From Mycolicibacterium parafortuitum (lineage in GTDB: Bacteria > Actinomycetota > Actinomycetes > Mycobacteriales > Mycobacteriaceae): a stretch of 64,000 bases of DNA. The stretch is taken from the NCBI RefSeq assembly GCF_002086815.1, contig NZ_MVID01000025.1, positions 47,132 to 111,131 of the forward strand, in the 5' to 3' direction. The translations under genes were made by a program, and so were the position numbers. Below are positions 56,791-64,000 of the stretch, piece by piece; position 1 is the stretch's first letter, and every line of letters starts with the position of its first letter. The notes under the pieces are model-generated. The model was not told where the DNA came from, did not search any database, and saw nothing but the letters and a program-made list of their open reading frames with translations.

Positions 56791-59046
56791 ATGTCTGTAG
56801 TTGAAATCGAAGAGGGCGTGTTCGAGTCGACCGCCACCATCGACAACGGGAGCTTCGGCACCCGCACCATCCGTTTCGAGACCGGCCGGCTGGCCAAGCA
56901 GGCCGCCGGCGCCGTCGTCGCCTACCTCGACGACGACACCATGCTGCTGAGCGCGACCACCGCGAGCAAGCAGCCCAAGGACCATTTCGACTTCTTCCCG
57001 CTGACGATCGACGTCGAGGAGCGGATGTACGCCGCCGGGCGCATCCCCGGCTCGTTCTTCCGCCGCGAGGGTCGTCCGTCCACCGACGCGATCCTGACCT
57101 GCCGACTGATCGACCGGCCGCTGCGCCCGACGTTCATCTCGGGTCTGCGGAACGAGATCCAGGTCGTCGTCACCGTGCTGAGCCTGGATCCCAAGGATCT
57201 GTACGACGTGCTGGCCATCAACGCCGCGTCGGCGTCGACCCAGATCTCGGGCATCCCGTTCAACGGCCCGGTCGGCGGCGTGCGCGTCGCGCTGATTGAC
57301 GGCCAGTGGGTCGCTTTCCCGACCGTCGAGCAGCTCGAAGGCGCCGTGTTCGACATGGTCGTCGCGGGCCGGAAGGCCGGCGACGACGTCGCGATCATGA
57401 TGGTCGAGGCCGAGGCCACCGACAAGGTCATCGACCTGATCGCCGGCGGTGCGGGCGCACCGACCGAGTCGGTGGTGGCCGAGGGCCTGGAGGCCGCCAA
57501 GCCGTTCATCGCGGTGCTGTGCGATGCGCAGGCCGAGCTCGCCGGTGCCGCCGGCAAGGAGACCGCCGAGTACCCGGTGTTCCCGGACTACGCCGAGGAC
57601 GTCTACTACTCCGTCGCGTCGGTCGCGACCGACGCCCTGGCCGAGGCGCTGACCATCGCGGGCAAGGAAGAGCGCGACGACCGCACCAACGAGATCAAGG
57701 CCGAGGTCGTCGAACGGCTCGCCGAGCAGTACGCGGGCCGTGAGAAGGAGATCGGCGCGGCGTACCGCTCGCTGACGAAGAAGCTTGTGCGCCAGCGCAT
57801 CCTGACCGACCACTTCCGCATCGACGGCCGCGGTGTCACCGACATCCGCGCACTGTCCGCCGAGGTCGCGGTCGTCCCGCGGGCACACGGCAGCGCGCTG
57901 TTCGAGCGTGGCGAGACCCAGATCATGGGCGTCACCACCCTCGACATGGTCAAGATGGCCCAGCAGATCGACTCGCTGGGACCGGAGACCAGCAAGCGCT
58001 ACATGCACCACTACAACTTCCCGCCGTTCTCGACGGGTGAGACCGGCCGCGTCGGTTCGCCGAAGCGCCGCGAGATCGGCCACGGGGCGCTCGCCGAGCG
58101 TGCGCTGATGCCGGTGCTGCCGAGTGTCGAGGAGTTCCCGTACGCGATCCGTCAGGTGTCGGAGGCGCTGAGCTCCAACGGCTCGACCTCGATGGGGTCG
58201 GTGTGTGCGTCGACGCTGTCGCTGCTGAACGCCGGTGTGCCGCTGAAGGCGCCGGTCGCGGGTATCGCGATGGGCCTGGTGTCCGACGATGTCGAGGTGG
58301 ATGGCAAGACGGAGCGCCGCTTCGTCACGCTGACCGACATCCTCGGCGCCGAGGACGCGTTCGGCGACATGGACTTCAAGTGCGCGGGCACCAAGGACTT
58401 CGTCACCGCCCTGCAGTTGGACACCAAGCTCGACGGCATCCCGTCCCAGGTGCTGGCCGGTGCGCTCGCGCAGGCCAAGGACGCCCGGATCACCATCCTC
58501 GAGGTGATGGCCGAGGCCATCGACGAGCCCGACGAGATGAGCCCGTACGCGCCGCGCATCACCACGATCAAGGTGCCGGTCGACAAGATCGGCGAGGTCA
58601 TCGGGCCCAAGGGCAAGATGATCAACTCGATCACCGAGGAGACCGGCGCGTCGATCTCCATCGAGGACGACGGCACCGTGTTCGTCGGCGCCTCCAACGG
58701 CGAGGCCGCGCAGGCCGCGATCGACAAGATCAACGCGATCGCGAACCCGCAGCTGCCCAAGGTCGGCGAGCGGTTCCTCGGAACGGTGGTGAAAACCACT
58801 GATTTTGGAGCCTTCGTTTCCTTACTGCCGGGCCGCGACGGCCTGGTGCACATCTCGAAGTTGGGCCGCGGCAAGCGGGTCAACAAGGTCGAGGACGTCG
58901 TGAAGGTCGGTGACAAGATCCGCGTGGAGATCGCCGACATCGACAACCGCGGCAAGATCTCGCTGGTCCTGGTCGCCGAAGACGAGGTTGCAGAGGCTCC
59001 CGCCGACGCGTCCGCACCGGTTGATGCCGCGACCGCCAGCAGCTGA
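56791..59046 (+). CDS. pnp: Polyribonucleotide nucleotidyltransferase
   Basis: 751 aa. Two RNase PH-like domains (about 10-240 and 330-570; second catalytic core FPPFSTGETGRVGSPKRREIGHG and DILGAEDAFGDMDFK), KH domain at about 593 (VDKIGEVIGPKGKMI) and S1 domain at about 658 (GERFLGTVVKTTDFGAFV). Processive 3'-5' RNA phosphorolysis. ATG 56791 (MSVVEIEEGVFES) agrees with family N-termini; an in-frame ATG at 56764 would add nine residues. pepR begins inside its last codons. Confidence 0.97.
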   Translation: MSVVEIEEGVFESTATIDNGSFGTRTIRFETGRLAKQAAGAVVAYLDDDTMLLSATTASKQPKDHFDFFPLTIDVEERMYAAGRIPGSFFRREGRPSTDAILTCRLIDRPLRPTFISGLRNEIQVVVTVLSLDPKDLYDVLAINAASASTQISGIPFNGPVGGVRVALIDGQWVAFPTVEQLEGAVFDMVVAGRKAGDDVAIMMVEAEATDKVIDLIAGGAGAPTESVVAEGLEAAKPFIAVLCDAQAELAGAAGKETAEYPVFPDYAEDVYYSVASVATDALAEALTIAGKEERDDRTNEIKAEVVERLAEQYAGREKEIGAAYRSLTKKLVRQRILTDHFRIDGRGVTDIRALSAEVAVVPRAHGSALFERGETQIMGVTTLDMVKMAQQIDSLGPETSKRYMHHYNFPPFSTGETGRVGSPKRREIGHGALAERALMPVLPSVEEFPYAIRQVSEALSSNGSTSMGSVCASTLSLLNAGVPLKAPVAGIAMGLVSDDVEVDGKTERRFVTLTDILGAEDAFGDMDFKCAGTKDFVTALQLDTKLDGIPSQVLAGALAQAKDARITILEVMAEAIDEPDEMSPYAPRITTIKVPVDKIGEVIGPKGKMINSITEETGASISIEDDGTVFVGASNGEAAQAAIDKINAIANPQLPKVGERFLGTVVKTTDFGAFVSLLPGRDGLVHISKLGRGKRVNKVEDVVKVGDKIRVEIADIDNRGKISLVLVAEDEVAEAPADASAPVDAATASS

Positions 59047-60370
59047 TTCTGGGGCGCTCCGCCGGGGACGTCGTGGCAACGACACGTCCCTGGCGGTGCG
59101 CCGCACGCGGTTACCCGGTGGCCTGCGTGTGGTCACCGAACACATCCCGTCGGTGCACTCGGCGTCGGTCGGCGTCTGGGTGAACGTGGGATCGCGCGAC
59201 GAGGGCCGCAGTGTGGCCGGCGCCGCGCACTTCCTCGAACACCTGCTGTTCAAGTCGACTCCGACGCGCACCGCGGTGCAGATCGCCCAGGAGGTGGACG
59301 CGGTCGGCGGTGAGCTGAACGCGTTCACCTCGCGCGAGCACACCTGCTACTACGCGCACGTGCTCGACGCGGATCTGGCGCTGGCGGTGGACCTGGTGTC
59401 CGACGTGGTGCTCAACGGCCGCTGCGCGGTCGAGGACGTCGAGGTCGAGCGTGACGTCGTGCTCGAAGAGATCGCGATGCGTGACGACGACCCCGAGGAC
59501 ACCCTCGGCGACGTGTTCCTGTCGGCGATGTTCGGCGACCACCCCGTCGGCAGGCCGGTCATCGGCAGCGTCGAGTCGATCTCGGGGATGACCCGCTCGC
59601 AACTGCATTCGTTCCACGTGCGCCGCTACACCCCGGACCGGATGGTCGTCGCGGTGGCCGGAAACGTCGAGCACGACGAGGTGGTCCGGCTGGTGCGGCG
59701 GCACTTCGGTCCGCACCTGGTGCGCGGTCGCGCCCCGGTGCCCCCGCGTAAGGGCACCGGTCGCGTCACCGGGCGCCCGACGCTGGAACTGGTCAAACGC
59801 GACGCCGAGCAGACCCACCTGTCACTCGGGGTGCGCACGCCGGGCCGGCACTGGGAGCATCGGTGGGCGCTGTCGGTGCTGAACACCGCGCTCGGCGGAG
59901 GCCTGAGTTCGCGTCTGTTCCAACAGATCCGGGAGAGCAGGGGACTGGCCTACTCGGTCTATTCGACCATCGACACGTTCGCCGACAGCGGTGCGCTGTC
60001 GATCTACGCAGGGTGTCTACCGGAGCGATTCGACGAGGTGGTCCGTGTGACCACCGACGTGCTGGACGACGTCGCCCGCGACGGCATCACCGCCGACGAA
60101 TGCCGGATCGCGAAGGGGTCGCTGCGGGGTGGCCTGGTGTTGGGCCTGGAGGATTCGGGCTCGCGGATGAACCGCATCGGCCGCAGCGAGCTCAACTTCG
60201 GCGAGCACCACACGATCGCCGAGACGCTGTCGCGGATCGACGCGGTGTCCCTCGACGAGGTCAACGCGGTGGCGCGCCAACTGCTCACCCGGCCGTTCGG
60301 TGCCGCGGTGCTCGGACCGGTGCGTTCGAAACGCGCGCTGCCCAGGCCACTTCAAAAGATCACCGGCTGA
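59024..60370 (+). CDS. pepR: M16-family zinc protease PepR
   Basis: 448 aa. Inverted zinc motif HFLEH in GAAHFLEHLLFKST (about residue 72) with the downstream Glu in VEVERDVVLEEIAMRDDD. C-terminal M16 half with LGGGLSSRLFQQIRESRGLAYSVYS. ATG 59024 (MPRPPAADSGALRR) resembles the start I recall for mycobacterial PepR and overlaps pnp by 23 nt; GTG 59096 is a shorter option. Confidence 0.92.
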   Translation: MPRPPAADSGALRRGRRGNDTSLAVRRTRLPGGLRVVTEHIPSVHSASVGVWVNVGSRDEGRSVAGAAHFLEHLLFKSTPTRTAVQIAQEVDAVGGELNAFTSREHTCYYAHVLDADLALAVDLVSDVVLNGRCAVEDVEVERDVVLEEIAMRDDDPEDTLGDVFLSAMFGDHPVGRPVIGSVESISGMTRSQLHSFHVRRYTPDRMVVAVAGNVEHDEVVRLVRRHFGPHLVRGRAPVPPRKGTGRVTGRPTLELVKRDAEQTHLSLGVRTPGRHWEHRWALSVLNTALGGGLSSRLFQQIRESRGLAYSVYSTIDTFADSGALSIYAGCLPERFDEVVRVTTDVLDDVARDGITADECRIAKGSLRGGLVLGLEDSGSRMNRIGRSELNFGEHHTIAETLSRIDAVSLDEVNAVARQLLTRPFGAAVLGPVRSKRALPRPLQKITG

Positions 60371-60388
60371 CCGGTAGCCTGGCGGGCG

Positions 60389-61303
60389 ATGACGGAACTC
60401 ACCCGACGACACGTACTTCTCGGCGGGCTGTCCCTGTTCGCGCTGACCGCGTGTTCCACACAGACCGTTCTCGCCGAACCTGCCGGACCGCTGCCCCCGG
60501 CGCAGGACCGGATCGCTGCGCTGGGCCAGCGGCACAATGCGCAAATCGGTTTGTACGCAGCCAATCTCGATACCGGTGACAGCCTCGCGTTCGGTGACAC
60601 CGAGCGATTCGCGATGTGCTCGACGTTCAAGGCCTACGCCGCGGGTGCGGTGTTGCAGCGGGTTCAGCAGGGCGCGCTGCGCCTCGGCGACACGGTGCCG
60701 ATCCGGGCCGAGGACATCCGCCCGCACTCGCCGGTCACCGAACCGTGGGTCGGCACCGAGATGACGCTGGCCGAGCTTTGTCAGGCCGCGCTGCAGCAGA
60801 GCGACAACGCCGCGGCCAACGCATTGCTCGGCGTGCTCGGCGGACCGCCCGCGATCACCGAGTTCGCCCGCGGCATCGGCGACGACCAGACCCGCCTGGA
60901 CCGCTGGGAAGTCGAGCTGAACTCGGCGGTGCCCGGCGATCCGCGCGACACGAGTACGCCGCGGGCGTTGGGGACGGGGTATCGCGCGCTGCTGACCGGC
61001 GACGTGCTGGAGCCCGCGGGCCGACAGCAGCTCACCGACTGGATGCTGGCCAACCAGACCTCCAGCATGCGCGCCGGCCTCCCGCAGGGATTCACGAGCG
61101 CCGACAAGACCGGCAGCGGCGACTATGGCACCACCAACGATGTCGGCGTCGTGTTCGGGCCGGACGGCCAGCGGCTGGTGGTCGCGGTGATGACCCGGTC
61201 GATCACCGACGACCCCGATGCGCCGAGCCTGCGGCCGCTGATCGGGGAGTTGGCGACGCTGGTGCTGGCCGAGCTGGACGGGCCGTCCACCGGTGCGCGC
61301 TGA
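60389..61303 (+). CDS. bla: Class A beta-lactamase, Tat-type lipoprotein
   Basis: 304 aa. N-terminus TRRHVLLGGLSLFALTACS gives a twin-Arg signal and a lipobox ending in Cys21, so periplasmic and lipid-anchored. Active site: CSTFK (Ser70-x-x-Lys73), SDN (130-132), ELN (Glu166-x-x170 region WEVELNSA) and KTG (234-236). The SDN loop is the standard one; M. tuberculosis BlaC has SDG. Located between pepR and a YchJ-like gene, overlapping the latter by 11 nt. Confidence 0.95.
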   Translation: MTELTRRHVLLGGLSLFALTACSTQTVLAEPAGPLPPAQDRIAALGQRHNAQIGLYAANLDTGDSLAFGDTERFAMCSTFKAYAAGAVLQRVQQGALRLGDTVPIRAEDIRPHSPVTEPWVGTEMTLAELCQAALQQSDNAAANALLGVLGGPPAITEFARGIGDDQTRLDRWEVELNSAVPGDPRDTSTPRALGTGYRALLTGDVLEPAGRQQLTDWMLANQTSSMRAGLPQGFTSADKTGSGDYGTTNDVGVVFGPDGQRLVVAVMTRSITDDPDAPSLRPLIGELATLVLAELDGPSTGAR

Positions 61304-61667
61304 CGAACCGTGCCCGTGCGGCAGCGGTGAGGTGTTCGGATCCTGCTGCCGGCCGTTGCATGTCGGCGACCGGCAGGCCGAGACGGCCGAAGAGCTGATG
61401 CGCTCGCGCTACAGCGCGTACGTCGTGGGCGACTCCGAATATGTGTGGCGCACATGGCACCCCCGCACCCGTCCGGACGAGGTCTCGGACCTGACGGTCA
61501 CCTGGTCGCGGCTGGAGATCCTCGACCGGGTCGGCGGCGGGCCGGCGGACGACACCGGTGAGGTCGAGTTCCGCGCGTACCACCGCGCCGGAGTGCTGCA
61601 CGAGCGGTCGCGCTTCGCGCGGCGCGCCGGGCGGTGGTTCTACGTCGACGGCGATCTCTTCGACTGA
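61293..61667 (+). CDS. YchJ-like SEC-C motif protein (UPF0225)
   Basis: 124 aa. CPCGSGEVFGSCCRPLH near the N-terminus is a SEC-C zinc motif; AETAEELMRSRYSAYVVGD and a cystatin/NTF2-like domain to the end (RAGRWFYVDGDL) match YchJ proteins. Function unknown. GTG 61293 lies within the beta-lactamase gene. Ends 1 bp before the convergent ald stop. Confidence 0.88.
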   Translation: MRADEPCPCGSGEVFGSCCRPLHVGDRQAETAEELMRSRYSAYVVGDSEYVWRTWHPRTRPDEVSDLTVTWSRLEILDRVGGGPADDTGEVEFRAYHRAGVLHERSRFARRAGRWFYVDGDLFD

Positions 61668-61668
61668 G

Positions 61669-62784
61669 TCAGGCCAGCAGGCTCGCGGGATCGGTGTAGG
61701 GCAGGTCGAGATCGGAGGCCACCTGCTCGGACAGCAGCGCGCCCTCGTGGGTCGACAGGCCCTTCGCCAGAGCCGCGTCCGCGCGGCAGGCGTCCTGCCA
61801 GCCCTGGTTCGCGAGCTTGATCACGTAGGGCAGCGTCGCGTTGGTCAGCGCGTAGGTGGACGTGCGCGGCACGGCGCCGGGCATGTTGGCGACGCAGTAG
61901 AACACCGTGTCGTGCACCGCGAACGTCGGATCGTCGTGCGTGGTGGGGCGCGAGTCCTCGAAGCAGCCGCCTTGGTCGATCGCGATGTCGACCAGCACCG
62001 CACCCGACTTCATCGCGGCGACAGTCGAATTGGTGACCAGCTTGGGGGCCTTCGCGCCGGGCACGAGCACCGCGCCGATGACGAGGTCGGCGCCCTTGAC
62101 GGCATCCTCCAGGTCGAGCGAGGACGAGTAGCGGGTCTCGATGCTGCCGTTGAACTCGTTGTCGATCTTGCGCAAGGTGTTGATGTTGACGTCGAAGACG
62201 TTGACGTGAGCGCCCATGCCCTTGGCGATGCGGGCGGCGTTGTAGCCGGCCACACCGCCGCCGATGACGACGACCTCGGCCGGGGCGACGCCGGGGACAC
62301 CGCCCATCAGCACGCCGCGTCCGCCGTGGCTACGCATCAGGTGGTAGGCGCCGACCTGGGCCGACAGGCGGCCGGCGACCTCACTCATCGGGGCCAGAAG
62401 AGGAAGCGCGCCGTCAGGGGTCTGCACGGTCTCGTACGCGATCGACGTGGTGCCGGAGGCCATCAGCGCATCGGTACAGGGCTTGGACGCGGCGAGGTGG
62501 AGATAGGTGAACAGGGTCTGGCCCTTGCGCATCTTCGCGTATTCGGCCTCGATGGGCTCCTTGACCTTCAGCAGCAGGTCGGCCTCGGCCCACACCTCGT
62601 CGGCGGTGCTGATCAGCTGCGCGCCGGCGCGCTTGAAGTCGGCGTCGGAGATCGCCGATCCGTCGCCGGCGCCGACCTGGACCAGCACCTCGTGGCCGCG
62701 GTGGACCAGCTCGGCGACGCCCGACGGGGTGGCCGCGACGCGGTATTCGTTGTTCTTGATCTCGGTCGGGATACCGACGCGCAT
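61669..62784 (-). CDS. ald: L-alanine dehydrogenase
   Basis: 371 aa, full length. MRVGIPTEIKNNEYRVAATP, catalytic Lys/His region LFTYLHLAASK (His near residue 96), NAD motif VVVIGGGVAGYNAARIAKGMGA and IDQGGCFEDSRPTTHDDP. Interconverts alanine and pyruvate plus ammonia with NAD. Divergent from aldR, whose product regulates ald in mycobacteria; a 13-bp palindrome lies between them. Confidence 0.97.
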   Translation of the reverse strand: MRVGIPTEIKNNEYRVAATPSGVAELVHRGHEVLVQVGAGDGSAISDADFKRAGAQLISTADEVWAEADLLLKVKEPIEAEYAKMRKGQTLFTYLHLAASKPCTDALMASGTTSIAYETVQTPDGALPLLAPMSEVAGRLSAQVGAYHLMRSHGGRGVLMGGVPGVAPAEVVVIGGGVAGYNAARIAKGMGAHVNVFDVNINTLRKIDNEFNGSIETRYSSSLDLEDAVKGADLVIGAVLVPGAKAPKLVTNSTVAAMKSGAVLVDIAIDQGGCFEDSRPTTHDDPTFAVHDTVFYCVANMPGAVPRTSTYALTNATLPYVIKLANQGWQDACRADAALAKGLSTHEGALLSEQVASDLDLPYTDPASLLA

Positions 62785-62841
62785 GATCGCTCCTCAGCTA
62801 GGAATGGGCTGGTTAAGAGTGTGAAGAAAAGTGAAATCCAG

Positions 62842-62854
62842 CGCAATATTTGCG
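62842..62854. promoter_or_regulatory. AldR operator candidate
   Basis: CGCAA-TAT-TTGCG, perfect 5-bp arms, in the AT-rich 94-bp ald/aldR intergenic region, 58 bp from the ald ATG. The aldR -10 (TATGAT, 62867-62872, 6 nt before its ATG) is just downstream. Confidence 0.5.
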
Positions 62855-62878
62855 ACAAAGATTCATTATGATGCTGGA

Positions 62879-63394
62879 ATGTCAGAAATATCATCGGCAC
62901 AGGAGCCTGTTCGGTCCGTGGCGCCGAAGGATGTTCGGCCGGTTCCGATCGATGACGTCGACCGCCGCATCCTGACGGCGCTGCACGCCGACGCCCGGAT
63001 CGCCAACAACGCGTTGGCCGAGCTGGTCGGCATCGCGCCGTCGACATGTCACGGCCGGGTGCGCCGCCTTCAGGAGCTCGGTGTGATCCGCGGCTTCTAC
63101 ACCGACATCGACCCGGCGGCGATCGGCCTGAACCTGCAGGCGATGATCTCGGTCAGCCTGCAGGCCAGTTCGCGGGGCAAGATCCGCAACTTCATCCAGA
63201 CCATCCGGCGCAAGCCACAGGTGATGGACGTGTACTTCCTGGCCGGCGCCGACGACTTCATCCTGCACGTGGCGGCGCGCGACACCGACGACCTGCGGGC
63301 ATTCGTCGTGGAGAACCTGAACGCCGACGCCGATGTCGCGGGCACACAGACATCGCTGATCTTCGAGCATCTGCGCGGCGCGTCGCCGCTGTAG
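62879..63394 (+). CDS. aldR: Lrp/AsnC-family regulator AldR
   Basis: 171 aa. HTH: VDRRILTALHADARIANNALAELVGI and STCHGRVRRLQELGVI (about 24-66); RAM ligand domain with GKIRNFIQTIRRKPQVMDVYFLAGADDFILHVAARD. Alanine-responsive activator of ald in mycobacteria. ATG 62879 with a leaderless-type promoter; longer in-frame starts upstream would run through the operator region. Confidence 0.94.
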   Translation: MSEISSAQEPVRSVAPKDVRPVPIDDVDRRILTALHADARIANNALAELVGIAPSTCHGRVRRLQELGVIRGFYTDIDPAAIGLNLQAMISVSLQASSRGKIRNFIQTIRRKPQVMDVYFLAGADDFILHVAARDTDDLRAFVVENLNADADVAGTQTSLIFEHLRGASPL

Positions 63395-63395
63395 G

Positions 63396-63776
63396 TCAGG
63401 CCGGCGTCAGGGTGACGTTCAGCAGTGACACCGCAACGTCGCTCGGCAGGATGTCGACGAACGTCGGGGCGTCGCGCAATGCTGCTCCGGTTGCGATGAT
63501 GTTGCCCGGAAATGTTGCGGCGCAGGGGAAATTGCTGCACCGGAACCACATACCGGGCGGGCTCTGGTAGGGCTGCATGCTCGGCGACTGGTCGACCCGG
63601 TAACGGCCGGGCGGGATGAACGTCGTCGCCCAGCCGTCGCGTGCCTGGGTTGTGACGCCGAAGACGCCGTTGCTTCCGTAGGACGGTGCCGCGTGCGCGG
63701 GCGCCGCCGGCGTCGCGACGAAGACCGCGCAGCCCGCGGCTGCGGCGAGCATCGAATACCCCCGGTGTGTGCGCAT
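63396..63776 (-). CDS. Small secreted protein, unknown function
   Basis: 126 aa. Sec signal peptide: MRTHRGYSMLAAAAGCAVFVA then an Ala-Pro-rich region, cleavage likely after AHA (about residue 29). Mature part of about 97 residues with YGSNGVFGV, FIPPGRYRVDQS and two Cys in FRCSNFPCAATFPGNI that could form a disulfide. Resembles the many small exported proteins of mycobacteria with PGRYRVD-type beta folds. Ends 1 bp after aldR (convergent). Confidence 0.82.
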   Translation of the reverse strand: MRTHRGYSMLAAAAGCAVFVATPAAPAHAAPSYGSNGVFGVTTQARDGWATTFIPPGRYRVDQSPSMQPYQSPPGMWFRCSNFPCAATFPGNIIATGAALRDAPTFVDILPSDVAVSLLNVTLTPA

Positions 63777-63793
63777 TGCCAGAGGTTACCCGG

Positions 63794-64000
63794 CTACGGG
63801 ACCTCATCATCGGTGTCTTCGTCTTCGAGGAGGTGGCGTTCGGGGTGGTGGTAGCCGTTGATGCGGTGCCGGCCGGTGTCGAGGTCGGGTGGGGGGAGCC
63901 ATTCGGTGTGGTTTGTGGTGTTCTTGCCGGTGGTCCAGGCGGTGTTGTCGATCATCAGGTTGTCGGGCTGGCAGGCCAGGGTGAGGTCGTCGATGTTGGT
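63794..64000 (-). CDS. 13E12-family HNH protein, C-terminal fragment (cut by window edge)
   Basis: The last 68 codons of a second DUF222/HNH gene. The translation begins TNIDDLTLACQPDNLMID (the HNH Asn/Cys region), continues NTAWTTGKNTTNHTEWLPPP and DLDTGRHRINGYHHPER, and ends with an acidic tail before TAG. It aligns with residues about 405-470 of the protein at 16126-17628 but is clearly diverged. Confidence 0.85.
   Translation of the reverse strand, partial: TNIDDLTLACQPDNLMIDNTAWTTGKNTTNHTEWLPPPDLDTGRHRINGYHHPERHLLEDEDTDDEVP

Overview
This is high-GC actinobacterial chromosome, almost certainly a Mycobacteriaceae species of the environmental Mycolicibacterium type. The evidence is gene content: mycothione reductase, the PptH/PptT pair, a twin-arginine class A beta-lactamase lipoprotein, AldR next to alanine dehydrogenase, EfpA, two 13E12-family (DUF222/HNH) genes and DUF3558. 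Much of the right-hand part follows, in reversed orientation, the gene order I recall from M. tuberculosis Rv2780 to Rv2860. GTG starts, GTGA/ATGA overlaps and probable leaderless starts (a TANNNT -10 box 6-8 nt before the start codon) are common.

Region 1 (1-16063) is an accessory catabolic island. A minus-strand operon runs from about 10.2 kb down to 2.7 kb: a Dpp/Opp-type solute-binding lipoprotein, a fused double ATPase, two permeases, an SDR and a histone-deacetylase-fold acetylpolyamine amidohydrolase. Facing away from it is glnA4-like / class I glutamine amidotransferase / aldehyde dehydrogenase / SDR, which has the logic of a gamma-glutamylation (Puu-like) amine-degradation pathway. 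Two FCD-type GntR regulators flank the island. An identical 14-bp inverted repeat lies in both divergent intergenic regions (499-512 and 10667-10680). I read the whole as a coordinated uptake, deacetylation and gamma-glutamylation system for (acetylated) polyamines or related amines. The second GntR gene carries six in-frame 33-bp tandem repeats at its 5' end.

Region 2 (16.1-24.8 kb) is a second accessory block: a 13E12-family HNH gene with an SOS (LexA) box abutting its start codon, an ArsR-type metalloregulator, an ACMSD/gamma-resorcylate-decarboxylase-like amidohydrolase, an ECF cobalt transporter (cbiM-PDGLE-cbiQ-cbiO), a TrcRS-like two-component system and a SigH-like ECF sigma factor without a neighbouring anti-sigma gene.

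Region 3 (24.8-38.2 kb) has mycothione reductase, a hydrolase, malate:quinone oxidoreductase, a GNAT protein, an I+D-fused chelatase-like AAA/VWA protein, cobO, cobB, a CysG-type siroheme synthase, efpA and proS. Cobalt uptake in region 2 and cobalamin/siroheme synthesis here are metabolically linked. A 28-29 bp tandem repeat begins inside the efpA stop codon.

Region 4 (38.2-63.8 kb) is core machinery: rimP-nusA-ylxR-infB-rbfA-cnpB-dinF, an enoyl-CoA hydratase, pptH-pptT-truB, sirR, ribF, rpsO, pnp, pepR, bla, ychJ-like, ald/aldR and a small secreted protein. A perfect KstR-type palindrome lies between the DUF3558/CocE-hydrolase pair and pptH. A 60-bp dispersed repeat with inverted ends occurs twice (31990-32049 and 47100-47159). 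The window ends in the 3' part of a second 13E12-family gene. I saw no tRNA, rRNA, CRISPR array, insertion sequence or prophage.
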